Notes: generated by a model not told the origin, from the letters alone. Shown: positions 15,460 to 24,146, numbered from the stretch's first letter. The stretch: DNA of 25,292 nt from Rickettsiales bacterium (GCA_019749855.1 JAIEPI010000077.1:1-25292); one strand, 5' to 3'. Numbers and translations: made by a program.

Positions 15460-15492
15460 AAAAAAAACCGACCCAATGGACCGGTTTTTTTT
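15460..15492. terminator. Bidirectional terminator between nadC and mucR
   Basis: An 11-bp stem of eight A-T pairs plus CCG/CGG (15460-15470 with 15482-15492), with A- and T-runs that serve both strands. It lies between the convergent ends at 15424 and 15533. Confidence 0.8.
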
Positions 15493-15532
15493 CATGCCTG
15501 AATCAATAAACGTGAATTAAAATGAATAAACG

Positions 15533-16093
15533 CTAAACGCGCGCTTTCATCACGTCCGTTGTTTTAACAATTTGTAATTTGCCTTTGCCTTTTGGCAATT
15601 CACCCTTTGGCTTGGCGATACTACGTGGCAATGACTCGGGTTCTGGCTTGGCTGTATTAGGTGTCGCGCTGCGAGCCGCCGCGCCCCTCTTTCCCAAGCC
15701 AATTTCCTTCGCCAGTTTACTGCGCTTTTTCGCATAGTTAGGCGCAACCATTGGGTAGGTGGCTGGAAGGCTCCAGCGCTTGCGGTATTCTTCAGGTGAC
15801 ATATTGAAGTTTGTCTTGAGGTAACGCTTCAGCATTTTCAGCTTTTTGCCATCTTCAAGGCAAATGATATAGTCTGGCGTCACCGAAGCGGCAATATCAA
15901 TGGCGGCGGTTTGTGAGAGATTCGCCCCCACCTCATCGCCCGTCACATCCAGCGACTTCAGCTTGCTGTAAATACGCTCTATGATCGTTTCCAGCACATC
16001 AAGATCGGTTTTATGATTCAACAGGTAGGCTGATACGATTTCCGCGGTGGCCGAAATTCTTACATTCACAGAATCTTTGTCTCTTTGACTCAT
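15533..16093 (-). CDS. MucR/Ros family transcriptional regulator with degenerate zinc site
   Basis: A 186-residue protein. The N-terminal oligomerisation part (about residues 10-50) is followed by the MucR DNA-binding domain: VTPDYIICLEDGKKLKML, SPEEYRKRW, and YPMVAPNYAKKRSKLAKEIG. MucR proteins bind AT-rich DNA and act as H-NS-like global repressors in alphaproteobacteria. Of the zinc ligands of Ros, only Cys78 remains; Asp81, Tyr91 and Asn95 occupy the other positions. A basic Pro/Lys-rich tail follows (about 135-186). An AGAGG ribosome site precedes the ATG. The 220-base AT-rich upstream region fits autoregulation, which is usual for the family. Confidence 0.9.
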   Translation of the reverse strand: MSQRDKDSVNVRISATAEIVSAYLLNHKTDLDVLETIIERIYSKLKSLDVTGDEVGANLSQTAAIDIAASVTPDYIICLEDGKKLKMLKRYLKTNFNMSPEEYRKRWSLPATYPMVAPNYAKKRSKLAKEIGLGKRGAAARSATPNTAKPEPESLPRSIAKPKGELPKGKGKLQIVKTTDVMKARV

Positions 16094-16307
16094 TACTTGC
16101 CTCTTACGTCGTTATTTTATCGAATCCAACATCAATACTATTGATTAAGACTCATTATTGCACTTTCTTAGAGTATTAACACAATTTTAGCAAATTATTT
16201 TTACTTTGTATGCAGATATTTTTAACTTACAGCGACTTCCCATGAGTCATTTTAAACATTGCAGGCAAAAACCAGCCATGCCATAGTGCCCCACAACCTA
16301 TTAAGTC
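16094..16307. promoter_or_regulatory. AT-rich divergent intergenic region mucR/fur
   Basis: About 215 bases, markedly richer in A and T than the surrounding coding DNA, with several A/T tracts. It must hold both divergent promoters; I could not pick convincing -35/-10 pairs. TA-containing A/T tracts are the preferred target of MucR, so a MucR site is a reasonable inference. Confidence 0.35.
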
Positions 16308-16316
16308 GTGATAGCA

Positions 16317-16736
16317 ATGCCTTCAACACTCGAACAGAAATGTCAGGATCGCGGCCTCAAGATGACCGATCAGCGCCGCATCATTGCGCGTGTGCTCTCC
16401 GAGGCTGAAGACCACCCGGATGTTGAATTGCTATATCAACGGGCCAATGCGCTGGATAACCGTATCAGCATTGCCACGGTGTACCGAACTGTGCGACTTC
16501 TGGAAGAATCCGGCATTATTGAACGGCATGATTTTGGTGATGGGCGCGCGCGCTACGAACCCGCCGGTGAGGAACATCACGATCACCTGATTGATCTGAA
16601 ATCAGGACGCGTCATTGAGTTTACCAATAAAGAGATCGAAAAATTACAGGAGTTTGTTGCTGAGCAACTTGGCTACCAACTCGTTGATCATCGCCTTGAA
16701 CTCTACGGCATACCACTGGAACAAAAAAAAGCCTGA
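16317..16736 (+). CDS. fur: Ferric uptake regulator family repressor (Fur/Mur)
   Basis: A 139-residue protein. The winged-helix domain includes GLKMTDQRRIIARVL, HPDVELLYQRA and the recognition region ISIATVYRTVRLLEESGII. The metal-binding hinge and dimer domain follow with ERHDFGDGRARYE and EEHHDHLIDLKSG. No C-terminal CxxC pairs are present, as in alphaproteobacterial Fur. In this class Fur may respond to iron or to manganese (Mur). The start is ATG 16317; an in-frame GTG at 16308 adds three residues. No clear ribosome site is seen. Confidence 0.93.
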   Translation: MPSTLEQKCQDRGLKMTDQRRIIARVLSEAEDHPDVELLYQRANALDNRISIATVYRTVRLLEESGIIERHDFGDGRARYEPAGEEHHDHLIDLKSGRVIEFTNKEIEKLQEFVAEQLGYQLVDHRLELYGIPLEQKKA

Positions 16737-16800
16737 ACTTTTTGTGTATATTATGGCCTTCGACGTTGCCCCGTCTTTACGAATCGCCTAGATTGCGCCC

Positions 16801-17613
16801 ATGATGATTGCCCAATCCGCCCTCCCCTTCGAGCCGATTATCCAAGGACCCTTGTGCGTTCGCCTCGCTGTAACACAAGCCGAAATCGAAACAGCGCAGC
16901 ATCTGCGTTATGAAATTTTCTGCAATGAAATCGGCGCTAAAGCGACCCCAGAAATGGCCGCGCTTCAGCGCGACTTCGACCAGTTTGATCCCGTGTGCGA
17001 CCACATGCTGGTGATTCACAAAACAGAGGATGGCACTGAACATATCGTTGGCACTTACCGCCTGCTCCTAACCGACCGTGCCGCCCGTGTTGGACGTTTC
17101 TATACGGAGGGCGAGTATAACATTTCATTGCTAAAGCAGCGTGGCGGCAAGATCATGGAGCTGGGGCGCTCCTGCGTGCACCGCGACTTTCGCATCCGTC
17201 CGGTGATGCAGCTATTATGGCGTGGCATTGGGGCATATGTAAATTTTCATGAGGTTGAGCTGATGTTTGGATGCGCCAGTTTTGCCGTCGCGAACGTTGA
17301 AACGCACCGACTGGGCCTTGCCTATCTGCATCATTTTCATCCTGCGACCCCTGATCTCTGCCCGCGCGCGCTACCTGAACATTACGTGGATATGAATCTC
17401 ATGCCTAAAGAGGATATATCTGAAAAAGAAGGCTTTCATGGCTTGCCGCCACTGTTGAAAGGCTATCTGCGTCTTGGTGGTATGATCGGTGATGGGGCGG
17501 TGCTTGATTATGACTACAATACCACTGATGTATGTATCGTGGTAAAGACTGATAAAATCGGTGAAAATTATGTGGCAAAATTCGCGCCGCGCGAGACCGG
17601 CCCGATCGGATGA
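16801..17613 (+). CDS. olsB: L-ornithine N-alpha-acyltransferase (OlsB-type GNAT)
   Basis: A 270-residue protein that transfers a 3-hydroxyacyl chain from acyl carrier protein to ornithine, giving lyso-ornithine lipid. Family motifs are LRYEIFCNEIG near residue 36, DHMLVIH, GTYRLL, GRFYTEGEYNISLL, IMELGRSCVHRDFR and MFGCASFAVAN. The ATG pair at 16801 and 16804 offers two adjacent starts. The next gene encodes a PlsC-type acyltransferase, the expected partner for the second acylation. The enzyme acts at the cytoplasmic face of the inner membrane. Confidence 0.92.
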   Translation: MMIAQSALPFEPIIQGPLCVRLAVTQAEIETAQHLRYEIFCNEIGAKATPEMAALQRDFDQFDPVCDHMLVIHKTEDGTEHIVGTYRLLLTDRAARVGRFYTEGEYNISLLKQRGGKIMELGRSCVHRDFRIRPVMQLLWRGIGAYVNFHEVELMFGCASFAVANVETHRLGLAYLHHFHPATPDLCPRALPEHYVDMNLMPKEDISEKEGFHGLPPLLKGYLRLGGMIGDGAVLDYDYNTTDVCIVVKTDKIGENYVAKFAPRETGPIG

Positions 17614-17626
17614 TGCAGAAATCATA

Positions 17627-18397
17627 ATGCACGCAATGCGAGCAACATTCTTCAGCATTTGCGCCCTTTTCATCATGGCATTAGGACGCATGGCCATTCC
17701 TTTGTTTCCCTATTTTAGCGCGCATCATCGTGAGCGTTTTGAACGCTGGATTGCGCGGTGCGGGCTACGTTTGCTTGGCATACGTCTCACACAAATCGGC
17801 CCGGTCGTGGATGGGCCGGCACTCTTAGTCAGCAATCATTCGAGCTACCTTGATATTGTTATTCTGCAAGCCATGATGCAAGTGAGCTTCACCCCAAAGA
17901 AGGAAATCGAGGGCTGGCCACTCATTGGCCCGCTTGGAACCGCATTTGGCGCTGTCTATGTGGATCGCACCCCCAGCCGCACGAAAGATGTGGCCACCAC
18001 ACTGCTCACTCGGCTGAAAGAAGGAAGGCGTATCTGCCTGTTTCCGGAATCCACCACCAATGATGGGCGCAGCATGAAGCCATTTCGCTCGTCCCTGTTT
18101 GCGCTGACCGAGACATGGGATGGTGAGCAGCCACTCACGGTACAACCGGTGAGTATTCTCTATGAGTCACTGGACGGCAAAAAACTTGATGATGCGTCAT
18201 GGCCTAAAGTGGCGTGGTACGGTGAGGCAACCTTGCTCGGCCATTTATGGAATATGTTCGGCCATAAGGAGTTAGTCGTGCGCGTCATTTGTCATGAACC
18301 GCTTCAGCTGGCATCGGGTGAAACACGTAAGGATATGTCGCTAAAGGCCGAGCGCCTGATTCGGCAGACCGTGCTTGGTGAGAAAACCAGCGCATGA
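17627..18397 (+). CDS. 1-acyl-sn-glycerol-3-phosphate acyltransferase family (PlsC/OlsA)
   Basis: A protein of about 256 residues with an N-terminal membrane segment (ATFFSICALFIMALG) and the acyltransferase motifs NHSSYLD (HX4D, catalytic), VYVDRT, and LFPESTTNDG with a following FRSSLF. Next to olsB it probably acts as OlsA, adding the second acyl chain to make ornithine lipid, but it could equally serve phosphatidic acid synthesis. I chose ATG 17627; an alternative at 17561 would overlap olsB by 53 bases with a charged extension. Its stop overlaps the next gene (ATGA). Confidence 0.85.
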   Translation: MHAMRATFFSICALFIMALGRMAIPLFPYFSAHHRERFERWIARCGLRLLGIRLTQIGPVVDGPALLVSNHSSYLDIVILQAMMQVSFTPKKEIEGWPLIGPLGTAFGAVYVDRTPSRTKDVATTLLTRLKEGRRICLFPESTTNDGRSMKPFRSSLFALTETWDGEQPLTVQPVSILYESLDGKKLDDASWPKVAWYGEATLLGHLWNMFGHKELVVRVICHEPLQLASGETRKDMSLKAERLIRQTVLGEKTSA

Positions 18398-18990
18398 ATG
18401 TATCAACCCCTGCCCTGCCGCTAGAAAAACCACGGCTGCCGCTGGTGGAGATTGTGCCTCCGGCCTTTGATGTCGAACATTTCATTGCTTACGCGACCGA
18501 GCATAATTTCACTGGTGCGCCCGTCTATCAACGGCCCGCTTGTTTTCTCTATCCCGAAGCGGCTGAAAAACTCTCTTTCGCCATTCAGTACGCCAGAGAG
18601 CTGGATTTGCGGCTGAAGCTTTTTGATGCGTATCGCCCGACAGAGGCGCAATGGGCGCTGTGGCATCACACACCTGACCCTGATTTTCTTGCCCATCCTG
18701 AGCGCGGCTCACCGCACTCACGTGGCGTCGCCATTGACCTCACACTCATCACCATGGCGGGTGAGGAACTGGATATGGGCACCGCATTTGATGCATTCAC
18801 CCCACTCTCGTATCATGGCGCAGCGGAAATCTCTGCTGAGGCAAAACACAACCGACTGCTGCTGCTTGGTATCATGACCTCGGCGGGATTTGATTTTTAC
18901 CGCAATGAATGGTGGCATTATCAGCTGTTCAATAGCCGCCAATATCCACTGCTCAGCGATGCGGATGCCGGCACCGCCATGATGGCATAG
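18394..18990 (+). CDS. ddpX: D-alanyl-D-alanine dipeptidase (VanX/DdpX family)
   Basis: A 198-residue zinc peptidase. Active-site residues are in place: Arg81 (FDAYRP), His108 and Asp115 (SPHSRGVAIDLT), Glu172 and His175 (EWWHYQ), the same arrangement as VanX. The ELDMGTAFDAF block is also typical. It cleaves D-Ala-D-Ala, recycling peptidoglycan fragments; a resistance role is unlikely without vanHA. No signal peptide is seen, so it should be cytoplasmic. It overlaps plsC by four bases, placing it in the ornithine-lipid operon. Confidence 0.9.
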   Translation: MNVSTPALPLEKPRLPLVEIVPPAFDVEHFIAYATEHNFTGAPVYQRPACFLYPEAAEKLSFAIQYARELDLRLKLFDAYRPTEAQWALWHHTPDPDFLAHPERGSPHSRGVAIDLTLITMAGEELDMGTAFDAFTPLSYHGAAEISAEAKHNRLLLLGIMTSAGFDFYRNEWWHYQLFNSRQYPLLSDADAGTAMMA

Positions 18991-19051
18991 TCATCACACA
19001 CACACAAATAAGACGCTTGGAAGTTCTGCTGCTCTATGCTTTCTTGTGGCC

Positions 19052-22000
19052 ATGAGCGCACAGATCGACCCCAACATCGCCCAACGCGAGGCCTCCAATC
19101 CCGCTGCCTCTGTTTGGGTGGCCGCTTCGGCAGGCTCTGGCAAAACCAAAGTCCTCACCGATCGCGTGCTTCGCTTGTTATTGTCGGGCACATTGCCCTC
19201 GCGTATCCTGTGCATCACCTACACAAAAGCAGCCGCGGCGGAGATGCAGTCGCGCATCTTTGCCAAGCTAAGCGCGTGGGCTATTATGCCACAGGCCGAG
19301 CTGCTCCCAGACCTCGAAAGCTTGATGGCACACCCCCCCACGCAACGAATACAGCAACAGGCACGCCGGCTCTTCACGGAAGCGCTGGAAGATAGCCCAG
19401 GCCTGCGTATTCAAACCATTCACAGCTTTTGCCAATCGGTGCTCGCACGTTTTCCACTGGAGGCGGGCGTGCCGCCAAATTTCAGCGTGCTTGATGAACG
19501 CACTGCCGGTGAACTGCTGGAGATTGCCCGTCTGAAGCTGCTCAACGGCCAGCACGAGGCCCACACGCCTGATGATGCGCTACAGGAAGCACTCGCGTTC
19601 CTGACAGATGATGCGGGCGAGACCAGCTTTAATGAGCTTGTGCAGGCGATCATTCAAAATCGCCGCTCTTTCATGCGAGTATTGTCGCAATCAGGGGGGC
19701 TGTCACGGGCTCGCACGAACGTCTATTCATCATTTGCTGTCGATCCGCTCACCACTCCTGCCGATTTGCAAAAAAAACACTTCAGTTATAGTGATGATCA
19801 AAAAAAAGAAGTGCGTGAGTTAGCTGCTGCGCTTCTTGAGGGCCTTAAAACTGACATTGAATATAGCCGCAATATGCAGGCTTTTTTGCAGAGTGATTTT
19901 ACAGACAGCATCGCACTGAATGATTACTTACAGGCCTTTTTAACCAAAGAAAAAGCGGTAAGAAGATTACCGACAAAGGGGGTTCAAAAAAAGCACCCGC
20001 TACTCACCCAGTGTTGGCAAAAAGAGGCGAAACGCTGCGTGGATTACACCCATGAATATCTTTCCCTGCAACATGCGCACAGCAATGCGCATATCCTGAC
20101 GCTCGCCCATGCATTGTTTCATCGCTATGAACAACAAAAACGCCTGCGTGGCATGCTGGACTATGATGATCTGATACTGCACACCTGTCATTTGCTGTGT
20201 GACACAACAGCAGGAAGCTTAGAGTGGGTGCTCTATAAACTGGATGGCGGACTCGATCACCTGCTACTCGATGAAGCACAGGATACCTCGCAGGAACAAT
20301 GGTCGATTACCCGGCGGTTAGTGGAAGATTTTTTTGCAGGAATGTCTGCACGTGATACTGAGCGCACATTGTTTGTGGTGGGGGATAGCAAACAATCCAT
20401 CTATCGTTTTCAGGGAGCAGAGCCTGAAGGTTTTTTCCTGATGCAGCAACGCTTTGCTGAGCAAATCACCGCCTCACGCCATATCTGGCAACATGTGGAA
20501 CTCAATGTATCATTCCGCACCGTGCCATGCGTGTTAGAAGTGGTCGATGCCACATTCAGCAAACCTGGAATGCTCTCACCGATTGATCATGATCATAGGC
20601 ACGCCATTCAGCATGTCGCCTACCGTACCGATCAGCCAGGGCGGGTTGAGCTATGGCCGGTGATCGTCCCGCAAAAAAAGACGCGTGATGCATGGAGCCT
20701 CCCCGAACATGAACAGTCTCCCTATGATGCAACACATGCGCTTGCCCAGAGAATTGCGCGTACCATTCGTCAGTGGCTGGATGAAGGCCGCTGCCTTGCT
20801 GCCACGAATAAGCCGGTGACACCCGCAGACATTATCATTCTGATGCGCAAACGCTCAGCGCTGACCACGGCGATCACCAATGCGCTGCGACAACATGATA
20901 TTCCAGTTAGTGGACTAGATCGCCTTGCATTGAAGGATGCGCTGGCAGCACAGGACATGATGGCACTTGGACATACCATGTTACTGCCACAAAGCGATCT
21001 GATGCTTGCCGGTCTTCTCAAATCGCCCGCCTTTAGACTCAACGAGGAGGAGCTTTTTACGCTGTGTCATGATCGCAAATCGGCATCCGTTTGGCAGCGA
21101 TTAATGGGCTATACTGGGCCAAATGAGACGATCGGACGTGCGCGTGACGAATTACAGGCTTTGCATCGGCATTGCCTGACGCATGGACATGGCACGCCCT
21201 ATGAATTCTATGCCGACCTGCTGCACGCCAAGGGCATGATGCAGCGTTTTGTGGCTCGAATGGGGCATGGTGTGCAGGAAATATTGGAGGTGTTTTTAGA
21301 GCAGGCGCGACAATATGAGCACTCGCATCCCCCCAGTCTACAGGGGTTTCTGCATTGGATGGAGCAATCGGAAGGCACCATTAAACGTGATATGGAACAA
21401 GGCGCAAATGAAGTACGCATCATGACGGTGCATGGGGCAAAAGGCCTTGAAGCGCCCATTGTTTTTCTGCCAGATGCGGCCAATAATTCCAAATCAACAA
21501 AACGACACTTTGTTAAAACCACCACTGGCCCCCATGCGGAAGAAATGTTCCTGCGGCTGCCAACAATGAAAGAAGACACGCCGCTGAGCGCAGGATTGCG
21601 AGAGTTAAAAGAGGCGGCAGATAATGAAGAATTCCACCGCTTACTCTATGTGGCGATGACACGCGCACGCGATGAGCTCTACATTGCGGGTATCTCCCCC
21701 GAGAAGGTCAATGAGAAAAGCTGGTATCATCACATCCGCGCTGGCATGCAGTCCTTGCAGAATCATAGCGGATTTTCAAAGCTGACAGTGCCCCCTTGCT
21801 GGCATCACGTGAGCGAGAAACCCGAGGAAATACTTTGTTATACAACAGGTGAAACAGTCGTAACTCACAATGAACCCAATAAACCGAACGTGCCAACCCT
21901 GCTGCCACTTCCTGCCACCATGTTTACCTTGCCGCCGCCTGAAGCACTGGCGCGCCGACGCTTGAATCCCTCTCAATTGCTGGAACAGATGGAATCTGCC

Positions 22001-22594
22001 ATGTCACCAGCCAGCACACTGATTAGCAAAGATGAACATGAAAAAAGCGGCCTGCCCCCCCTGCAGCGCGGTATCCTGATTCACCGCCTATTGCATCTAC
22101 TGAGTGTTGTCGAGCCAGCGCGCCGGCAGGTGATCGCCACGCATTACCTGCAACGCTATCAGGATGTGTTGCCGCCCAGTGAAAGGCAATCAATGGTGCA
22201 GCATCTGCTGTTGCTGATGCATGATCCCATTTATGCGCCGATTTTCAGCACGCGCGCACTCTGTGAGGTCTCAGTAAGCGGCTTATTGGAATCATCGCTT
22301 GGGATCACGCAGAGTGATGAGCCTATCGCTTTGAGCGGCCAGATTGACCGCCTATTGGTGATGGAGGATCGCGTGTTGATTATTGATTTTAAAACGGGTG
22401 AATTACCCGCCTACCATACAACAAAAGGCTACCTTGTTCCTGAGTTGTATCGTCGTCAGATGGAAGCTTACCGACAGCTGTTGCAACGCATTTACCCTGA
22501 TAAAACCATTGAGACAGCGCTTATCTACACTGCCATACCCATGCTGTTACCTGTTCCCGCCACCTTGACGCGAGCGCAGGCCAGCGCTATTTAG
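19052..22594 (+). CDS. addA: Double-strand break repair helicase-nuclease AddA
   Basis: A protein of about 1180 residues of alphaproteobacterial AddA type. UvrD-type helicase motifs in order: Walker A ASAGSGKT (near 26-33), ITYTKAAAAEM, TIHSFCQSVL, Walker B LLLDEAQDTS (near 404), VVGDSKQSIYRFQGAE, NVSFRT, RIMTVHGAKGLEAPIV and LLYVAMTRARDELYIAG. The C-terminal RecB-type nuclease has GQIDRLL, IIDFKTG and YRRQMEAY, so it looks active. AddAB resects broken DNA ends for RecA. The start is ATG 19052 (GTG 19046 possible) with no ribosome site visible. In this class addB usually sits directly upstream and trxA downstream; here trxA is kept but addB is missing from the window. Confidence 0.95.
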   Translation: MSAQIDPNIAQREASNPAASVWVAASAGSGKTKVLTDRVLRLLLSGTLPSRILCITYTKAAAAEMQSRIFAKLSAWAIMPQAELLPDLESLMAHPPTQRIQQQARRLFTEALEDSPGLRIQTIHSFCQSVLARFPLEAGVPPNFSVLDERTAGELLEIARLKLLNGQHEAHTPDDALQEALAFLTDDAGETSFNELVQAIIQNRRSFMRVLSQSGGLSRARTNVYSSFAVDPLTTPADLQKKHFSYSDDQKKEVRELAAALLEGLKTDIEYSRNMQAFLQSDFTDSIALNDYLQAFLTKEKAVRRLPTKGVQKKHPLLTQCWQKEAKRCVDYTHEYLSLQHAHSNAHILTLAHALFHRYEQQKRLRGMLDYDDLILHTCHLLCDTTAGSLEWVLYKLDGGLDHLLLDEAQDTSQEQWSITRRLVEDFFAGMSARDTERTLFVVGDSKQSIYRFQGAEPEGFFLMQQRFAEQITASRHIWQHVELNVSFRTVPCVLEVVDATFSKPGMLSPIDHDHRHAIQHVAYRTDQPGRVELWPVIVPQKKTRDAWSLPEHEQSPYDATHALAQRIARTIRQWLDEGRCLAATNKPVTPADIIILMRKRSALTTAITNALRQHDIPVSGLDRLALKDALAAQDMMALGHTMLLPQSDLMLAGLLKSPAFRLNEEELFTLCHDRKSASVWQRLMGYTGPNETIGRARDELQALHRHCLTHGHGTPYEFYADLLHAKGMMQRFVARMGHGVQEILEVFLEQARQYEHSHPPSLQGFLHWMEQSEGTIKRDMEQGANEVRIMTVHGAKGLEAPIVFLPDAANNSKSTKRHFVKTTTGPHAEEMFLRLPTMKEDTPLSAGLRELKEAADNEEFHRLLYVAMTRARDELYIAGISPEKVNEKSWYHHIRAGMQSLQNHSGFSKLTVPPCWHHVSEKPEEILCYTTGETVVTHNEPNKPNVPTLLPLPATMFTLPPPEALARRRLNPSQLLEQMESAMSPASTLISKDEHEKSGLPPLQRGILIHRLLHLLSVVEPARRQVIATHYLQRYQDVLPPSERQSMVQHLLLLMHDPIYAPIFSTRALCEVSVSGLLESSLGITQSDEPIALSGQIDRLLVMEDRVLIIDFKTGELPAYHTTKGYLVPELYRRQMEAYRQLLQRIYPDKTIETALIYTAIPMLLPVPATLTRAQASAI

Positions 22595-22627
22595 TATATG
22601 TATCATATTTTCAAGGAGCACCCGATA

Positions 22628-22948
22628 ATGACAACACATGTGACCGACCAAGAGTTTGAAACCACAGTTCTGAAATCAAGCGGGCCGGTTCTCGTCGATT
22701 TTTGGGCAGAATGGTGTGGCCCATGCCGTCAGCTGGCACCGATACTGGATCAGGTGTCAGAAGAAATGGCTGGAAAAGTCACGATTGCAAAAATTAATAT
22801 CGATGAGAATCCCGAAGCACCCACACGTTATGGCGTGCGTGGCATTCCGACGATGATTCTTTTTAAGGACGGCAAAGCCGTGGCCACCAAAGTAGGCTCA
22901 CTGCCAAAGTCACAGTTGATTGAGTGGATTGAGTCGCAGGTCGCCTAA
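22628..22948 (+). CDS. trxA: Thioredoxin
   Basis: A 106-residue thioredoxin of standard length with active site WAEWCGPCRQLAP, buried Asp in VDFWAEW, and the cis-proline loop GIPTMILFK. It reduces disulfides in the cytoplasm, including those of peroxidases and ribonucleotide reductase. I use the ATG at 22628 with AGGAG nine bases upstream; an ATG at 22598 precedes the ribosome site and is unlikely. It follows addA by 33 bases. Confidence 0.96.
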   Translation: MTTHVTDQEFETTVLKSSGPVLVDFWAEWCGPCRQLAPILDQVSEEMAGKVTIAKINIDENPEAPTRYGVRGIPTMILFKDGKAVATKVGSLPKSQLIEWIESQVA

Positions 22949-22973
22949 ATCCTCACGCGCATGACGCACACTC

Positions 22974-23819
22974 ATGACGCTCGCTCTTCAGGCGGCACAA
23001 ACAGCGCTATGGTCTGATTTCGGTCTGCGAGCCGTGGTGGCGGCTGAGCTGGAATGGTACGTCTGGCCGAGATTGACTGACAATCAGCACCCATCCGCTC
23101 CCCTGCCCGTTGATCTGCCATTAGACATGGTAGAGGAGTGGATAAGGGTTGCCAGCTCCGCCATCGGCGTAATGCCAGAATCCATAGAGCGCGAGCGCGG
23201 TACGGGACAATGGGAATGCTCATTACCCATGCAGCGAGATGCGATGACACTGGCCAACCAATTGACCCAGCTTCGTGTGGCATTGCAGGAGACTTTTTCA
23301 GCCCATGGCTATGTCGCGTGTTTTGATGCAAAACCCTTCGCGAATACTTACGGAAGTGCCATGCATATCCACATTCATCTTGAGGATGCGGCGGGTGAAA
23401 ATGTGTACTGGAAGGACTCAGAGCAATTGAGCGGACCGCTGAGCCATTCACTGGGGGGGTTGCTCGCCACCACGCGTGCGTCACTGGATGTTTTTGCGCC
23501 TACAGCTGCGGCCAGAACACGCTTTGTGGCCGGTTGGCATGCGCCGGTCAATGCGTCATGGGGTGGTAATAACCGCACCGTGGCGTTGCGACTGCCCGAT
23601 GGCACGGGGAAACTCAGCGGTCACGCTAACCTGCTACGCGCCATCCCGTCACGCGAGAGGCGAATCGAGCATCGCGTTGCCGGTGCCGACGCCGATCCTT
23701 TCTGCGTTATCGAGGCCATACTGAACGGTATCCATTATGGCTTGCGCCATCGTGTCGCGCCGCCTGCCGCCATTCATGGCGACGCCGCGGATAGCCGTTA
23801 TCATTTGCCCCATTTTTGA
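22974..23819 (+). CDS. Minimal glutamine synthetase-like catalytic domain protein
   Basis: A 281-residue protein that aligns by motif with the catalytic domain of glutamine synthetases. Visible are Glu25 and Glu27 (AELEWY), Glu74 and Glu81 (ERGTGQWE), His131 (GSAMHIHIHL), Arg201 and Arg206 (SWGGNNRTVALRLP), and the Arg230/Glu232/Arg234 triad (RRIEHR). These match the metal, ATP and glutamate ligands. The whole N-terminal beta-grasp domain and part of the C-terminus found in 440-470-residue enzymes are missing, yet the reading frame is intact. Related gamma-glutamyl ligases (PuuA-like) use amines instead of ammonia. Substrate unknown. It starts 26 bases after trxA without a clear ribosome site. 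Confidence 0.7.
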   Translation: MTLALQAAQTALWSDFGLRAVVAAELEWYVWPRLTDNQHPSAPLPVDLPLDMVEEWIRVASSAIGVMPESIERERGTGQWECSLPMQRDAMTLANQLTQLRVALQETFSAHGYVACFDAKPFANTYGSAMHIHIHLEDAAGENVYWKDSEQLSGPLSHSLGGLLATTRASLDVFAPTAAARTRFVAGWHAPVNASWGGNNRTVALRLPDGTGKLSGHANLLRAIPSRERRIEHRVAGADADPFCVIEAILNGIHYGLRHRVAPPAAIHGDAADSRYHLPHF

Positions 23820-23843
23820 GGCTCGGCCCATGGCGTCGTGGAT

Positions 23844-24146
23844 TTAACGCCGCATGCCCTTGTCAACTGAAACAGGGCGGATTTTTGTATGGATGGATAT
23901 GCGCTCAACGCCGTCCATCTGCATCAGTGCGTCCAACTGTGCGACGTTGATGCGCCCAACGGCGACATGATATTCATTTTCATGATGCGGGCGGAATAAT
24001 ATGCCACCTAAATTTCTTTCAATTGTTTGCCGCTGCTCTGGAGTGATGCTAGCGGATACGTAGACAAGCAAAGGTTTATGAATCTGCCCACCCGCATTGA
24101 CGACATCGGCTTTTAGTCGTTGTTGTTGCTCCGTGGATAAAGACAT
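23844..24146 (-). CDS. Hypothetical protein, 100 aa
   Basis: I do not recognise this family. The N-terminal third is polar and helical (LSTEQQQRLKADVV). The remainder alternates strands and a helix: PLLVYVSA, then TPEQRQTIERNLGG, then YHVAVGRI and QLDALMQMDGVERIS. This beta-alpha-beta-beta-alpha order recalls small ferredoxin-like folds such as I9-type propeptides, but no signature confirms it. No signal peptide or Cys. An AGGG lies about seven bases before the ATG. It is separated from gltA by a terminator and converges on the gene ending at 23819. Confidence 0.55.
   Translation of the reverse strand: MSLSTEQQQRLKADVVNAGGQIHKPLLVYVSASITPEQRQTIERNLGGILFRPHHENEYHVAVGRINVAQLDALMQMDGVERISIHTKIRPVSVDKGMRR

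Noticed and set aside
18394..18990. Vancomycin resistance determinant.
   Set aside because: Only a VanX-type dipeptidase is present, without vanH or a D-Ala-D-Lac ligase, and it sits in a lipid operon of a probable Gram-negative; a recycling role is more likely.
18995..19007. CA dinucleotide run between ddpX and addA.
   Set aside because: Only about five units long; not a meaningful repeat.
22598..22627. Ten-residue extension of thioredoxin from an upstream ATG.
   Set aside because: The AGGAG ribosome site lies inside that extension and is placed for the ATG at 22628, which also gives the normal thioredoxin length.
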